In this document: positions 36,018-44,372 of the stretch, piece after piece
How the letters are laid out: the number at the start of each line of letters is the position of its first letter
How positions within the stretch are numbered: the stretch's first letter is position 1
DNA from: Pseudomonas plecoglossicida NBRC 103162 = DSM 15088
Lineage (GTDB): Bacteria > Pseudomonadota > Gammaproteobacteria > Pseudomonadales > Pseudomonadaceae
Direction of reading: 5' to 3'
Length of the DNA stretch: 64,000 bases
NCBI RefSeq assembly: GCF_000730665.1
Contig: NZ_BBIV01000032.1
Location: 1-64,000, forward strand
Translations under genes and position numbers: made by a program
The notes under the pieces: model-generated
Database searches by the model: none
The model's input: only the letters and a program-made list of their open reading frames with translations
Told to the model about the DNA's origin: nothing

Positions 36018-36953
36018 TCAAGCCAACGGGTGCAATGCCCTGAAACTCTGCGCTTCCTCGACCAGCCAGTCATGCACCGCTCGCGCGCCAGGCTGGTTCA
36101 AGCCGCCTGGCGGGTAATGCACCACGTAGCGCTTGTAGTTGGCGATCGGCACCCCGAACGGCACGATTAGCGCCCCGCGTTCCAGTTCGTCGTTGAGCAG
36201 CGTGCGCCGAGCAATGGCCACGCCGATGCCGGCGATCGCCGCCTCGATGGTCAGGTGATTGCGGTTGAAGGTATGCCCGCGGCGTACATCCAGCCCGCCT
36301 GCGCCGATGCCGTCCAGGTAGAACTCCCATTCGGCGTATTCCGAACTGCCGCGCCAGGCGGTGATGTCATGCAGCAGCGGGTAATGCACCAGGTCCGCCG
36401 GGCCGTGCAGGGGCGGGCGGCCGCGAAGCAGGGCGGGCGAGCAGACCGGGAAGATCTGCTCGTCCAGTAGCGGTGTCGACAGCATGCCGGGGTAGCTGCC
36501 GTCGTTCAGGTCGATGGCCAGGTCGAAGTCACCGGGGTGCAGGGCCTGGGCGCTGTCTTCGGCCACCAGGCGCAGTTCGATGTCTGGGTAGCGTTGCTGG
36601 AAGCGCGGCAAGCGCGGCGTCAGCCACTTGGCCAGGAACGACGGAATCGAACGCAGGCGCAGGGTGCCACGGATTTCCCCGGCATCCAGGCGCAGCAACT
36701 CGGCCTCGATGCTGCCATAGGCTTCGGCCACGGTCTGCGCCAGGCGCTGGCCCTCGGCACTCAGTTCCACGCCACGCGCCCGACGCAGGAACAACCGATA
36801 GCCCAGGCGCTCTTCCAGTTGACGCATCTGTTGGCTGACCGCGCCCGGGGTGATGTGCAGTTCCTCCGCGCAGCGGGTGAACGACAGGTGCCGTGCCGCG
36901 CAGCTGAAGACATGCAGCCAGACGAACATCTGGCCATTGAGTTGCCGTCGCAT
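36018..36953 (-). CDS. LysR-type regulator divergent from serine deaminase (GcvA-like)
   Basis: A 311-aa LysR protein. The N-terminal winged helix (FSCAARHLSFTRCAEELHITPGAVSQQMRQLEERL) is clear and the effector domain runs to the C-terminus. The HTH and the WRGSSEYAEWEFYL region resemble the GcvA/AmpR branch. It is transcribed away from the L-serine deaminase gene and probably controls it. It has no Cys or obvious ligand signature. The TTTAG-CACCA-CTAAA dyad right before its start is a candidate operator. Confidence 0.85.
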   Translation of the reverse strand: MRRQLNGQMFVWLHVFSCAARHLSFTRCAEELHITPGAVSQQMRQLEERLGYRLFLRRARGVELSAEGQRLAQTVAEAYGSIEAELLRLDAGEIRGTLRLRSIPSFLAKWLTPRLPRFQQRYPDIELRLVAEDSAQALHPGDFDLAIDLNDGSYPGMLSTPLLDEQIFPVCSPALLRGRPPLHGPADLVHYPLLHDITAWRGSSEYAEWEFYLDGIGAGGLDVRRGHTFNRNHLTIEAAIAGIGVAIARRTLLNDELERGALIVPFGVPIANYKRYVVHYPPGGLNQPGARAVHDWLVEEAQSFRALHPLA

Positions 36954-36955
36954 CG

Positions 36956-36970
36956 TTTAGCACCACTAAA
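36956..36970. promoter_or_regulatory. dyad in the LysR/serine deaminase intergenic region
   Basis: TTTAG, a 5-nt spacer and CTAAA form a perfect dyad close to the LysR start. The arms suit a LysR operator. The rest of the 147-bp gap (36954-37100) must carry both promoters. Confidence 0.35.
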
Positions 36971-36975
36971 GACAT

Positions 36976-36989
36976 GCTTAGGAAATTTC
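36976..36989. repeat. direct repeat, left copy, before serine deaminase
   Basis: GCTTAGGAAATTTC occurs here and again at 38495-38508 on the same strand, bracketing the serine deaminase gene. It contains the palindrome GAAATTTC. Confidence 0.5.
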
Positions 36990-37100
36990 GTTGGTCATCT
37001 GCAGATGAGCGCGGCAGTATCGCTCAAATCAGCAGTACCGTTCAATTTTCCCAGAGAGCCGTGCAGCGGCGCGTACGCGTCGGCACGGTCAGGCATTAGC

Positions 37101-38477
37101 ATGGCTATCAGTGTTTTCGACCTTTTCAAGATTGGCATCGGCCCATCGAGCTCCCATACCGTCGGCCCGATGCGGGCCGCGGCGACCTTCGCCCAGGCCT
37201 TGCGTGAGCGTGGCCTGCTGGCGCAGGCAAGCCGGGTGGAGGTGCGCCTGTATGGTTCGCTGTCGGCAACCGGGGTCGGCCACGCCACCGACCGGGCCTG
37301 CCTGCTCGGGCTGATGGGCCAGTGGCCGGACCGCATCGACCCGGCGACCATCGAGCCGCGCATCGGCCACGTGCTGCAGGAGAAGTGCCTGATGCTCGAT
37401 GGCAGCCATCCGCTGGAGTTCGACTACGCCCGCGACCTGTTGCTGCTGGACGAGAGCCTGCCTTATCACCCCAATGCCATGACCCTTGAAGCGCAGGGCG
37501 GGCAGGGCGTGCTGTTCAGTCAGACCTATTACTCCATCGGCGGTGGTTTCATCGTCGAGCAGCAACAGGTCGACGCCCCCGAAGCCGCGCTCGGCGCCGT
37601 CAGCCTGCCGTACGAGTTTTCCAGCGGCGCCGAATTGCTGGCCCTGTGCAAGGGCCACGGCCTGAGCGTCAGCCAGCTGATGATGGCCAATGAATGCGCC
37701 TGGCGAGCTGAAAGTGAAGTGCGCGAGGGGCTGCTGCGCATCTGGGCGGCCATGCGCGAGTGCGTCGACAACGGCTTGCGCCACGAAGGCGTGCTGCCTG
37801 GCGGGCTCAACGTCAAGCGCCGCGCCGCCCGTTTGCACCGCAGTCTGCAGGAGCTGGGCAAACCCAATGTGATCGGTTCGACCTTGAGTGCCATGGAGTG
37901 GGTCAACCTGTTCGCCCTGGCGGTGAACGAGGAGAACGCCGCAGGCGGGCGCATGGTCACCGCGCCGACCAATGGTGCCGCTGGCATCATCCCGGCGGTG
38001 TTGCACTACTACATGAAGTTCAACCCGGCTGCCTGTGACGACGATGTGGTGGCTTTCCTGCTGGCCGCGGCCGCGGTAGGCATCCTGTGCAAGAAGAACG
38101 CCTCGATTTCCGGTGCCGAAGTCGGTTGCCAGGGCGAAGTGGGTTCGGCCTGCTCGATGGCCGCCGCGGGCCTGGCCGAAGTGCTGGGCGCGACACCACC
38201 GCAGCTGGAGAACGCTGCCGAGATTGCCCTTGAACACAACCTGGGGCTGACCTGCGACCCGGTGGGCGGCCTGGTGCAGGTGCCCTGCATCGAGCGCAAC
38301 GCGATTGCCGCGGTCAAGGCGATCAATGCCGTGCAGATGGCCTTGCGTGGCGACGGCGAGCACTTTATCTCGCTTGATCGGGTGATCCGTACCATGCGCG
38401 ACACCGGGGCTGATATGCATGCCAATTACAAGGAAACTTCGCGGGGTGGATTGGCTGTGGCTTTTGTGGAGTGTTAA
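37101..38477 (+). CDS. L-serine ammonia-lyase (serine deaminase)
   Basis: A 458-aa single-chain L-serine dehydratase with the N-terminal beta domain (FKIGIGPSSSHTVGPM) and C-terminal alpha domain of the iron-sulfur type. Conserved Cys residues that bind the [4Fe-4S] cluster are present in SISGAEVGCQGEVGSACSM and NLGLTCDPVGGLVQVPCIERN. It deaminates L-serine to pyruvate and ammonia in the cytoplasm. The start at MAISVFDLFKIG fits the family's N-terminus; the upstream open frame is antisense to the LysR gene. It is divergent from that regulator and probably under its control. SdaA or SdaB cannot be told apart from sequence. Confidence 0.93.
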   Translation: MAISVFDLFKIGIGPSSSHTVGPMRAAATFAQALRERGLLAQASRVEVRLYGSLSATGVGHATDRACLLGLMGQWPDRIDPATIEPRIGHVLQEKCLMLDGSHPLEFDYARDLLLLDESLPYHPNAMTLEAQGGQGVLFSQTYYSIGGGFIVEQQQVDAPEAALGAVSLPYEFSSGAELLALCKGHGLSVSQLMMANECAWRAESEVREGLLRIWAAMRECVDNGLRHEGVLPGGLNVKRRAARLHRSLQELGKPNVIGSTLSAMEWVNLFALAVNEENAAGGRMVTAPTNGAAGIIPAVLHYYMKFNPAACDDDVVAFLLAAAAVGILCKKNASISGAEVGCQGEVGSACSMAAAGLAEVLGATPPQLENAAEIALEHNLGLTCDPVGGLVQVPCIERNAIAAVKAINAVQMALRGDGEHFISLDRVIRTMRDTGADMHANYKETSRGGLAVAFVEC

Positions 38478-38494
38478 GGCCCCGCGCGAAACTA

Positions 38495-38508
38495 GCTTAG
38501 GAAATTTC
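38495..38508. repeat. direct repeat, right copy, after serine deaminase
   Basis: An exact 14-nt copy of the sequence at 36976-36989, 18 bp after the deaminase stop and about 90 bp before the toxin gene. Confidence 0.5.
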
Positions 38509-38595
38509 CCACGATTCACTCGGTATCCACCGACTATGCGCTTGTGGCCCTTGCTGGAAAACTATGCCCGTTTCGGGTATGGTTCTGGGGTTCTC

Positions 38596-38976
38596 ATGGA
38601 AGTGTTCAAGCGCAAGGATTTCGCGCGTTGGCAAGTAGCCCAACGGCTCTCGGACAGCCTGCTGTGCCAAGCCGTGGAAGAGATGCGTCAAGGGTTGGTG
38701 GATGCCAACCTTGGTGGCGAGTTGTTCAAGAAACGTGTGGCTGGCCATGGCGCGGGCAAACGAGGCGGATATCGAACGCTGCTGTCGGCCCGGATCGGCA
38801 ATCGCTATGTTTTCCTGCACGGTTTTGCCAAAAGCGACAAGGCCAACATCACCGTCGAGGAAAGGAAGGCATTGCAGTTCGCTGGCAAGGTCTTCCTGGA
38901 GCTTTCACCTGTAGCACTTGGCAGGGCCTTGCAGTCAGGTGTGTTAATGGAGGTCAGCTGTGAGCCAAATCATTGA
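38596..38976 (+). CDS. RelE/HigB-like toxin of a type II toxin-antitoxin pair
   Basis: A 126-aa basic protein. FARWQVAQRLSDSLLCQAVEEMRQGLVDANLGGELFKKRV followed by GKRGGYRTLLSARIGNRYVFLHGFAKS matches the RelE-type family PF06296 (Gp49-like relatives). Such toxins cleave mRNA on the ribosome. The C-terminal Arg and the KRGGYR basic loop form the likely active surface. The start at MEVFKRK gives normal family length; an in-frame ATG 60 bp upstream is possible. It overlaps the antitoxin gene by 17 bp, toxin first, as is usual for HigBA-like pairs. Confidence 0.82.
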   Translation: MEVFKRKDFARWQVAQRLSDSLLCQAVEEMRQGLVDANLGGELFKKRVAGHGAGKRGGYRTLLSARIGNRYVFLHGFAKSDKANITVEERKALQFAGKVFLELSPVALGRALQSGVLMEVSCEPNH

Positions 38977-39262
38977 GTCGTTGCGTGAAGATCTCGTAGC
39001 GCTTCATGAGGCCGGGGCTGTCGGCAAGGTCACCTTGCGCGATTACGACATGCTCTGTCCTGCGCCAGTACAGGAGTTCAGTGCGCTGGATATCCGTCGT
39101 TTGCGAGAGGCACTGAACTTCAGCCAGCCGGTGTTTGCCCTGCACTTGCACACCAGTGCTTCAACCATCCGCAAGTGGGAGCAGGGCGAGACGAGGCCGG
39201 CGGGACCGGCGTTGAAGTTGCTGAACGTGATTGCCAGCAAAGGCTTGCAAGCGATCCTATGA
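38960..39262 (+). CDS. HTH antitoxin (HigA/NadS-like) of the toxin-antitoxin pair
   Basis: A 100-aa protein with a GTG start and strong GGAGG just upstream inside the toxin gene. The C-terminal helix-turn-helix (LREALNFSQPVFALHLHTSASTIRKWEQGETRPAGPALKLLNVI) is Xre/HigA type. The N-terminal part probably neutralises the toxin. It would repress its own operon by DNA binding. The arrangement with the upstream RelE-like gene is the main support. Confidence 0.85.
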   Translation: MSQIIESLREDLVALHEAGAVGKVTLRDYDMLCPAPVQEFSALDIRRLREALNFSQPVFALHLHTSASTIRKWEQGETRPAGPALKLLNVIASKGLQAIL

Positions 39263-39344
39263 ACTTGAAGTAGTTTCTAGAATTATAAATTCGTTATAAA
39301 ACAGACTATTACGATAGGTATTTAAATTAAATTCTTGCTTGTGC

Positions 39345-39385
39345 GGTAACCACCGGCGCGCCGTAGGTACGCTGCGGTGGTTACC
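39345..39385. terminator. bidirectional terminator hairpin
   Basis: Arms GGTAACCACCG and CGGTGGTTACC (11 bp, perfect) surround a 19-nt loop. It lies between the antitoxin stop and the convergent FAD oxidase stop, in an otherwise AT-rich gap. Confidence 0.6.
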
Positions 39386-39396
39386 TTCAGGCGTCG

Positions 39397-40692
39397 TTAT
39401 CCCAACGCCTCACGCAAGCGATACCACAACATCCCCAACGCCAGCAGCGGCGAGCGCAATGCCTTGCCCCCAGGGAAGGTCAGGTGTGGCACGGCACTGA
39501 ACACGTCCAGCCCGTGGCTCTGACCGAGCGCAATGCCTTCCGCCAGCAGTTTCGCCATCCAGTGGGTCACGTTCAGCCCATGCCCGGAATAGCCCTGGGC
39601 ATAGTAGACATTCGGGTACTGACTCAACCTGCCCACCTGCGGGAAGCGGTTGGCGGTGATGCCGATCATGCCACCCCACTGGTAGTCGATGCGCACGTCG
39701 GCCAACTGCGGGAATACCTTGAGCACTTTCGGCCGCATGTACGCCGCGATGTCGCTGGGGTCGCGGCCGGAATAATGGCAAGCGCCGCCGAACAGCAAGC
39801 GGCGGTCGGCTGTCAGGCGGTAGTAGTCCAGGCCGACTTTCTGGTCGCACAGCGCCATGTTCTGCGGGATCAGCGTGTACGCAAGCGCTTCGGGCAGCGG
39901 TTCGGTCGCCACCACATAACTGCCCGCCGGCAGCACCTTGCCGCTCAGCCGTGGTTCCAGTTCATCCAGGTGAGCGTTGCAGCCCAGTACCAGGTTGCGC
40001 GCACGCACCTTGCCACGTGAGGTGTGCAAGGTAACCGTGCTGCCATGCTCGATGCGCAGCACCGGGCTTTGCTCGAAGATGCGCACCCCCAGGCCGTGTG
40101 CCGCCCGCGCTTCGCCCTGGACCAGGTCCAGTGGGTGCAGATGGCCTGAGCCCATGTCCACCAGGCCACCGGCATACTGGTCGCTGGCAACCACCTCGTG
40201 CATGCGCGTCGCTGGCACCAGGCGGGTTTCGTGGCGGTAGCCGAGGGCAGCGAGGTCGTCTTGTTCTTCCTTGAAGGCAGCGAATTGCGCAGGCGTGTTG
40301 GCCAGTTCGCAGAACCCCCAGCGCAGGTCGCAGTCGATGCCGTATTGCTCGATGCGGCTGGCCACCAGGGCCACCGAATCGATGCCGGCCTGCTTCAGGT
40401 AGCGCACGCCATCCTGGCCGACGTAGCGGGCGAAGCCGCTGACGTCATGGCCGATGCCGCGGATCAGCTGGCCGCCGTTGCGCCCGCTGGCGCCCCAGCC
40501 GATGCGTCGGCCCTCGAGCAAGATCACCGAGAGGCCCCGCTCGGCCAGTTCCAGGGCGGTGTTGACGCCGGTCAGGCCGCCGCCGACCACGCACACGTCG
40601 GCCGTCAGTTCGCCGTCGAGGCTGGGGTAGGGCGCCGTGTTGCGTGCCGTGGCAGCGTAGTACGACGCGGTATGTTGGGTATCGAAAGGCAT
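39397..40692 (-). CDS. PuuB-like FAD-dependent gamma-glutamylpolyamine oxidase
   Basis: A 431-aa DAO-family flavoprotein. The N-terminal FAD site is VVGGGLTGVNTALELAERG with LLEGRRIGWGASGRNGG, typical of PuuB/YgaF-like amine oxidases. The C-terminal part contains GYSGHGLNVTHWMAKLLAEG. It probably oxidises gamma-glutamylputrescine or a related amine in the pathway opened by the synthetase three genes away. The start is set at MPFDTQHTASYY; the longer frame is antisense to other genes. It is followed 14 bp upstream by the binding-protein gene in the same direction. Confidence 0.85.
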   Translation of the reverse strand: MPFDTQHTASYYAATARNTAPYPSLDGELTADVCVVGGGLTGVNTALELAERGLSVILLEGRRIGWGASGRNGGQLIRGIGHDVSGFARYVGQDGVRYLKQAGIDSVALVASRIEQYGIDCDLRWGFCELANTPAQFAAFKEEQDDLAALGYRHETRLVPATRMHEVVASDQYAGGLVDMGSGHLHPLDLVQGEARAAHGLGVRIFEQSPVLRIEHGSTVTLHTSRGKVRARNLVLGCNAHLDELEPRLSGKVLPAGSYVVATEPLPEALAYTLIPQNMALCDQKVGLDYYRLTADRRLLFGGACHYSGRDPSDIAAYMRPKVLKVFPQLADVRIDYQWGGMIGITANRFPQVGRLSQYPNVYYAQGYSGHGLNVTHWMAKLLAEGIALGQSHGLDVFSAVPHLTFPGGKALRSPLLALGMLWYRLREALG

Positions 40693-40706
40693 GGCGCGTT
40701 CTCGGC

Positions 40707-41795
40707 TCAGCGGTTGGACTTGATCTTGCTCCAGGAGCGGGTCATGACGCGCATGATCTTCGGGCTCGGGGTGCTGGAGATGTACAGCTTGTCCAGTACA
40801 TCCTGGGGTGGGTAGATCTCGGGGTTGTCGACCAGTGCCTGGTCCATGTAGGCCTTGGCGTCGGGGTTGGCGTTGGCGTAGCCGACGCTGGCGCTGACCT
40901 TGGCGATGACCTGCGGCTGCATCAGGTAGTTGATGAAGGCCAGTGCCTGTTCGGGGTTGTTGGCATCCTTGGGAATGGCCAGCAGGTCGAACCACAGGTT
41001 GCTGCCTTCCTTGGGGATGCTGTAGGCGACTTTCACGCCGTTGTTCGCTTCCACAGCGCGGTTGGCCGCCTGGAACACGTCGCCGGAGTAGCCGAAGGCC
41101 ACGCAGACATCGCCGTTGGCGAGGTCCGACACGTACTTGGAGGAGTGGAAGTAGGTGATGTAGGGACGCAGTTCGAGCAGGCGAGCCTCAGCCTTGGCGT
41201 AGTCGCCTGGTTTCTCGCTGCGCGGGTCCAGACCCAGGTAGTTGAGCATGGCCGGGAACAGCTCGTCGGGCGAGTCCATGAAAGCGACGCCACATTGCTG
41301 GAGCTTCTTCAGGTTCTCGGGTTCGAACAGCACCGCCCAGGAATCGACATGGTTGATGCCCAGCGCGGCCTTGACCTTGTCGACGTTGTAGCCGATGCCA
41401 TTGGTGCCCCACAGGTAAGGGACGGCGTACTGGTTGCCTGGGTCGTTCTGTTCGAGCTGCTGCAAGAGTTTCGGGTCCAGGTGCTTCCAGTTCGGCAGCT
41501 TGCTGCGGTCCAGCGGCAGGAAGGCGCCGGCTTGTGCCTGGCGGGCGAGGAAGTGGTTGGACGGCACGACCACATCGTAACCGGTGCGGCCGGCGAGCAG
41601 CTTGCCTTCGAGGGTTTCGTTGGAGTCGAACACGTCATACACCACCTTGATGCCGCTGCTGGCCTGGAAATCAGCCAGCGTCGTATCACCGATGTAGTCG
41701 GTCCAGTTGTACACGCTGACGCTGGGCGTGGCCTGCGCGGCGGCGCCGAATAGCAGGGTGAATGCTGCGGGAACCAGGGATTGCAGATGACGCAT
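40707..41795 (-). CDS. PotF/SpuD-type periplasmic polyamine-binding protein
   Basis: A 362-aa solute-binding protein with signal peptide (FTLLFGAAAQA, cleavage before TPSVSVYNW). VYNWTDYIGDTTLADFQASSG, YDVVVPSNHFLARQ and YLWGTNGIGYN match the putrescine/spermidine-binding PotF/SpuD family. It would deliver polyamines to an ABC transporter, yet no permease or ATPase gene lies next to it, so a partner must be elsewhere. It is likely co-transcribed with the FAD oxidase and the synthetase in a polyamine-catabolism operon. Confidence 0.88.
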   Translation of the reverse strand: MRHLQSLVPAAFTLLFGAAAQATPSVSVYNWTDYIGDTTLADFQASSGIKVVYDVFDSNETLEGKLLAGRTGYDVVVPSNHFLARQAQAGAFLPLDRSKLPNWKHLDPKLLQQLEQNDPGNQYAVPYLWGTNGIGYNVDKVKAALGINHVDSWAVLFEPENLKKLQQCGVAFMDSPDELFPAMLNYLGLDPRSEKPGDYAKAEARLLELRPYITYFHSSKYVSDLANGDVCVAFGYSGDVFQAANRAVEANNGVKVAYSIPKEGSNLWFDLLAIPKDANNPEQALAFINYLMQPQVIAKVSASVGYANANPDAKAYMDQALVDNPEIYPPQDVLDKLYISSTPSPKIMRVMTRSWSKIKSNR

Positions 41796-41854
41796 GTCGA
41801 CACCTCGTTGGTCTTGTTCTTCGAATTCGGTGTTTTGGGGCTGCTGTGCAGCCC

Positions 41855-41920
41855 AATCGCCGGCGAGCCGGCTCCCACAGGTACAGCGATGATCATGTGG
41901 GAGCCGGCTTGCCGGCGATT
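41855..41920. repeat. REPIN-like pair of inverted REP units
   Basis: Two 25-nt arms are near-perfect inverted copies (one loop mismatch each) around a 16-nt spacer. Each arm itself contains the CGCCGGC/GCCGGCG stem and a following CTCCCACA-type tail, the usual REP plan. It lies between the binding-protein start and the synthetase stop, so it may influence the transcript. Confidence 0.6.
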
Positions 41921-41924
41921 AGCG

Positions 41925-43283
41925 TTAAACGCTGAGCAGCAGGAACTCACGCTCCCACGAGCTGATCACGCGCTTGAAGTTTTCATGCTCGGCACGCTTG
42001 ACCGCCACATAGCCCTGGACGAACTGCTTGCCCAGGTACTGCTGCACGGTCTCGCAGTCTTCCATGTGCTGCAGGGCATCCTCGATGGTGATCGGCAGCC
42101 TCAGGTTGCGTCGCTCGTAAGCGCGGCCTTGCACCGGTGCGCTCGGATCGAGCTTCTCGACCATGCCCAGGTAGCCGCACAACAGGCTCGCGGCGATCGC
42201 CAGGTACGGGTTGGCGTCGGCGCCCGGCAGACGGTTTTCCACCCGCATCGCCTCGGGGCTGGAGGTCGGCACGCGCAGCCCGGCGGTGCGGTTTTCCTCG
42301 CCCCATTCGACGTTGACCGGCGCCGAAGTGTCCGGAAGGAAGCGGCGGAACGAGTTGACGTTCGGTGCGAACATCGGCAGCAGCTTGGGTATGTACTTCT
42401 GCAGGCCGCCAATGTGGTGCAGGAACAGCTCGCTCATGCTGCCATCGTCATTGGCGAACACCGGTTTGCCCGTGGCGATGTCGATCACGCTCTGGTGCAG
42501 GTGCATGGCACTGCCCGGCTCGTCGGTGATCGGCTTGGCCATGAAGGTGGCCGCCACGTTGTGCTTGAGCGCGGCCTCGCGCATGGTGCGCTTGAACACC
42601 GTGATCTGGTCGGCCAGGTCCAGCGCGTCGCCGTGACGGAAGTTGATCTCCATCTGCGCCGGGCCGTCTTCGTGGATCAGCGTGTCCAGGTCCAGGCCTT
42701 GCAGTTCGCACCAGTCGTAGACGTCCTCGAACAGCGGGTCGAATTCGTTGGCGGCATCGATGGAGAACGACTGACGCCCGCTTTCAGCGCGGCCCGAGCG
42801 GCCCATCGGTACTTGCAGGGGAAGGTCCGGGTCTTCGCAGCGCTGGGTCAGGTAGAACTCCATCTCCGGCGCGACGATCGGCTGCCAGCCCTTGTCGGCA
42901 TACAGCTTGAGGACTTTCTTCAGGACGTTGCGCGGCGACAGCTCGATGGGATTGCCGTGCTTGTCGAAGGTGTCGTGGATGACGATCGCCGTCGGCTCGA
43001 TGGCCCACGGAATCTGGTAGACGGCCGTCGGGTCGGGGCGGCAGACCATGTCGATGTCGGCGGCGTCGAGCAAGTTGTAGTAGATGTCGTCGTCGACGTA
43101 GTCGCCGGTGACCGTCTGCAGCAGCACGCTTTCGGGCAGGCGCATCCCGCGTTCGTGGAGGAATTTGGCGGTCGGCGCGATCTTGCCGCGGGCGATGCCG
43201 GTCAGGTCGCTGATCACGCATTCGACTTCAGTGATGCGGTGCTCTTTCAGCCAGGTGGACAGCTGATCGAAGGGGGCGTTCAT
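41925..43283 (-). CDS. gamma-glutamylpolyamine synthetase (PuuA/SpuI-type, glutamine synthetase fold)
   Basis: A 452-aa glutamine-synthetase-like ligase. Visible family signatures include APEMEFYL, EDGPAQMEINF, MAKPITDEPGSAMHLHQS (ATP-binding/Met-His block), NVEWGEENRTAGLRVP and ENRLPGADANPYLAIAASL. These fit PuuA/SpuI enzymes that join glutamate to putrescine or another polyamine with ATP, not the GlnA housekeeping form (no Tyr adenylylation site). The start at MNAPFDQLSTW follows a Shine-Dalgarno-like sequence and ends the frame cleanly. It is divergent from an AraC-type regulator. Confidence 0.9.
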   Translation of the reverse strand: MNAPFDQLSTWLKEHRITEVECVISDLTGIARGKIAPTAKFLHERGMRLPESVLLQTVTGDYVDDDIYYNLLDAADIDMVCRPDPTAVYQIPWAIEPTAIVIHDTFDKHGNPIELSPRNVLKKVLKLYADKGWQPIVAPEMEFYLTQRCEDPDLPLQVPMGRSGRAESGRQSFSIDAANEFDPLFEDVYDWCELQGLDLDTLIHEDGPAQMEINFRHGDALDLADQITVFKRTMREAALKHNVAATFMAKPITDEPGSAMHLHQSVIDIATGKPVFANDDGSMSELFLHHIGGLQKYIPKLLPMFAPNVNSFRRFLPDTSAPVNVEWGEENRTAGLRVPTSSPEAMRVENRLPGADANPYLAIAASLLCGYLGMVEKLDPSAPVQGRAYERRNLRLPITIEDALQHMEDCETVQQYLGKQFVQGYVAVKRAEHENFKRVISSWEREFLLLSV

Positions 43284-43433
43284 ACAGACCTCTTGGTTGG
43301 GTTTTTGTGGCACTTGCGGGTAGGAGCCTTCCCACCCGGCGTGCTGGCGACTATCTTGGTCGCAGGCCCCGTGGCTGATCTATCCACTTTATTCGGCAAT
43401 GAATGCACCAAAAGAGTGCAAATAGGACCAAGC
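43284..43433. promoter_or_regulatory. divergent promoter region, polyamine synthetase / AraC regulator
   Basis: A 150-bp region drives transcription in both directions. A TGGCAC element (near 43310) has the wrong spacing to a following TTGC to be a normal sigma-54 promoter, so I do not call one. No operator is evident. Confidence 0.35.
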
Positions 43434-44333
43434 GTGACAACGCCCAATGCCTTGCAAGTCCAGGCTTTTCACACCACCGATGTCACCGACCAGGTGCGTG
43501 CGAGCCCCGGTTGGCAGCAGCAATACCGGCAAATGTCGCCGGGCCACTTCAGCGGCCAGCTGCGCTGCCTGGGGCTCGACGGCGTGGAGGTCTATGAAGA
43601 GCGCCTCAATACCCGCGTCGAGCAGTTCTTCCGTGCCCCGAGCGGCGCCCTGGCGTTCTGCTTCGACCGCAGCGAGAACAGCCTCTACCTGCTCAACGAG
43701 CAGAGCCGCAATATCTGGATCACACCAGAGAACTATCAGGAAGTGGCGGTGGTGTTCGACCAGGCCTTCCTTGCTCGGCACGGTCTCGATCCGCAGCGTC
43801 TGGAAGGCTTGTTCATGGTGCCGTTGGGCAGTGGCCAGAACGCACTGTTCGGCAGCTGGCTCAGCGCTACCCTGACGCGGCTGAGTGACGCCGACTGCCC
43901 GCTCGAGGGCCAGGCGCTTGCCGAGCAGCTGCTGGAAGACTGCCTGTTCATTCTCGACAATGCCTGCCAGCGCCTGCAGGGCGGTGCCCTGGGTCGGCGC
44001 GGGGTGGAGCGGGGGATCATGCAGCGGGTCAGCGAATGGGCGGCGGACTGCCCGGAGGAAACCCTCAACCTGGTGGAACTGGCAGCTGTTGCCGGCGTGT
44101 CCCTGCGCCAGCTGCAGGATGCCTTCAAGGCCTTTACCGGCATGCCGCCTGCGCAGTGGTTGCGCCTGCGCCGCTTGAACGGTGCTCGGCGCGACTTGCT
44201 GCGCGGTGGCGAGCTGACGGTAGCGGAAGTGGCCATGCGCTGGTCGTTCTGGCATTTAGGAAGGTTTTCAGAGAGTTACCGGCAATTGTTCAAGGAGTTA
44301 CCGAGCGAGACGCTGCGGCGCGGCAAGGGTTAA
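43434..44333 (+). CDS. AraC-family regulator next to polyamine genes
   Basis: A 299-aa AraC/XylS protein. The N-terminal ligand region is of the AraC_binding_2-like sort; the C-terminal DNA-binding domain shows two HTH units (LVELAAVAGVSLRQLQDAFKAFTGMPPAQWLRLRRLNGARRDLL and LTVAEVAMRWSFWHLGRFSESYRQLFKELPSETLRR). The GTG start at TTPNAL is chosen because AGGA lies 7 nt before it; GTG 18 bases earlier is possible. It is divergent from the gamma-glutamylpolyamine synthetase gene, so it likely governs polyamine catabolism (inference). Confidence 0.85.
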   Translation: MTTPNALQVQAFHTTDVTDQVRASPGWQQQYRQMSPGHFSGQLRCLGLDGVEVYEERLNTRVEQFFRAPSGALAFCFDRSENSLYLLNEQSRNIWITPENYQEVAVVFDQAFLARHGLDPQRLEGLFMVPLGSGQNALFGSWLSATLTRLSDADCPLEGQALAEQLLEDCLFILDNACQRLQGGALGRRGVERGIMQRVSEWAADCPEETLNLVELAAVAGVSLRQLQDAFKAFTGMPPAQWLRLRRLNGARRDLLRGGELTVAEVAMRWSFWHLGRFSESYRQLFKELPSETLRRGKG

Positions 44334-44372
44334 AACCTGCTATCGTGCGGGCAGTTTCCACCCGAGGTTGCG

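Noticed and set aside
43300..43325. Possible sigma-54 promoter (TGGCAC next to TTGC)
   Set aside because: The two elements touch instead of being 5 bp apart, so it is not a normal -24/-12 pair.
41781..43433. Long forward frame fused to the AraC gene
   Set aside because: Antisense to the glutamine-synthetase-like gene; the regulator begins at 43434.
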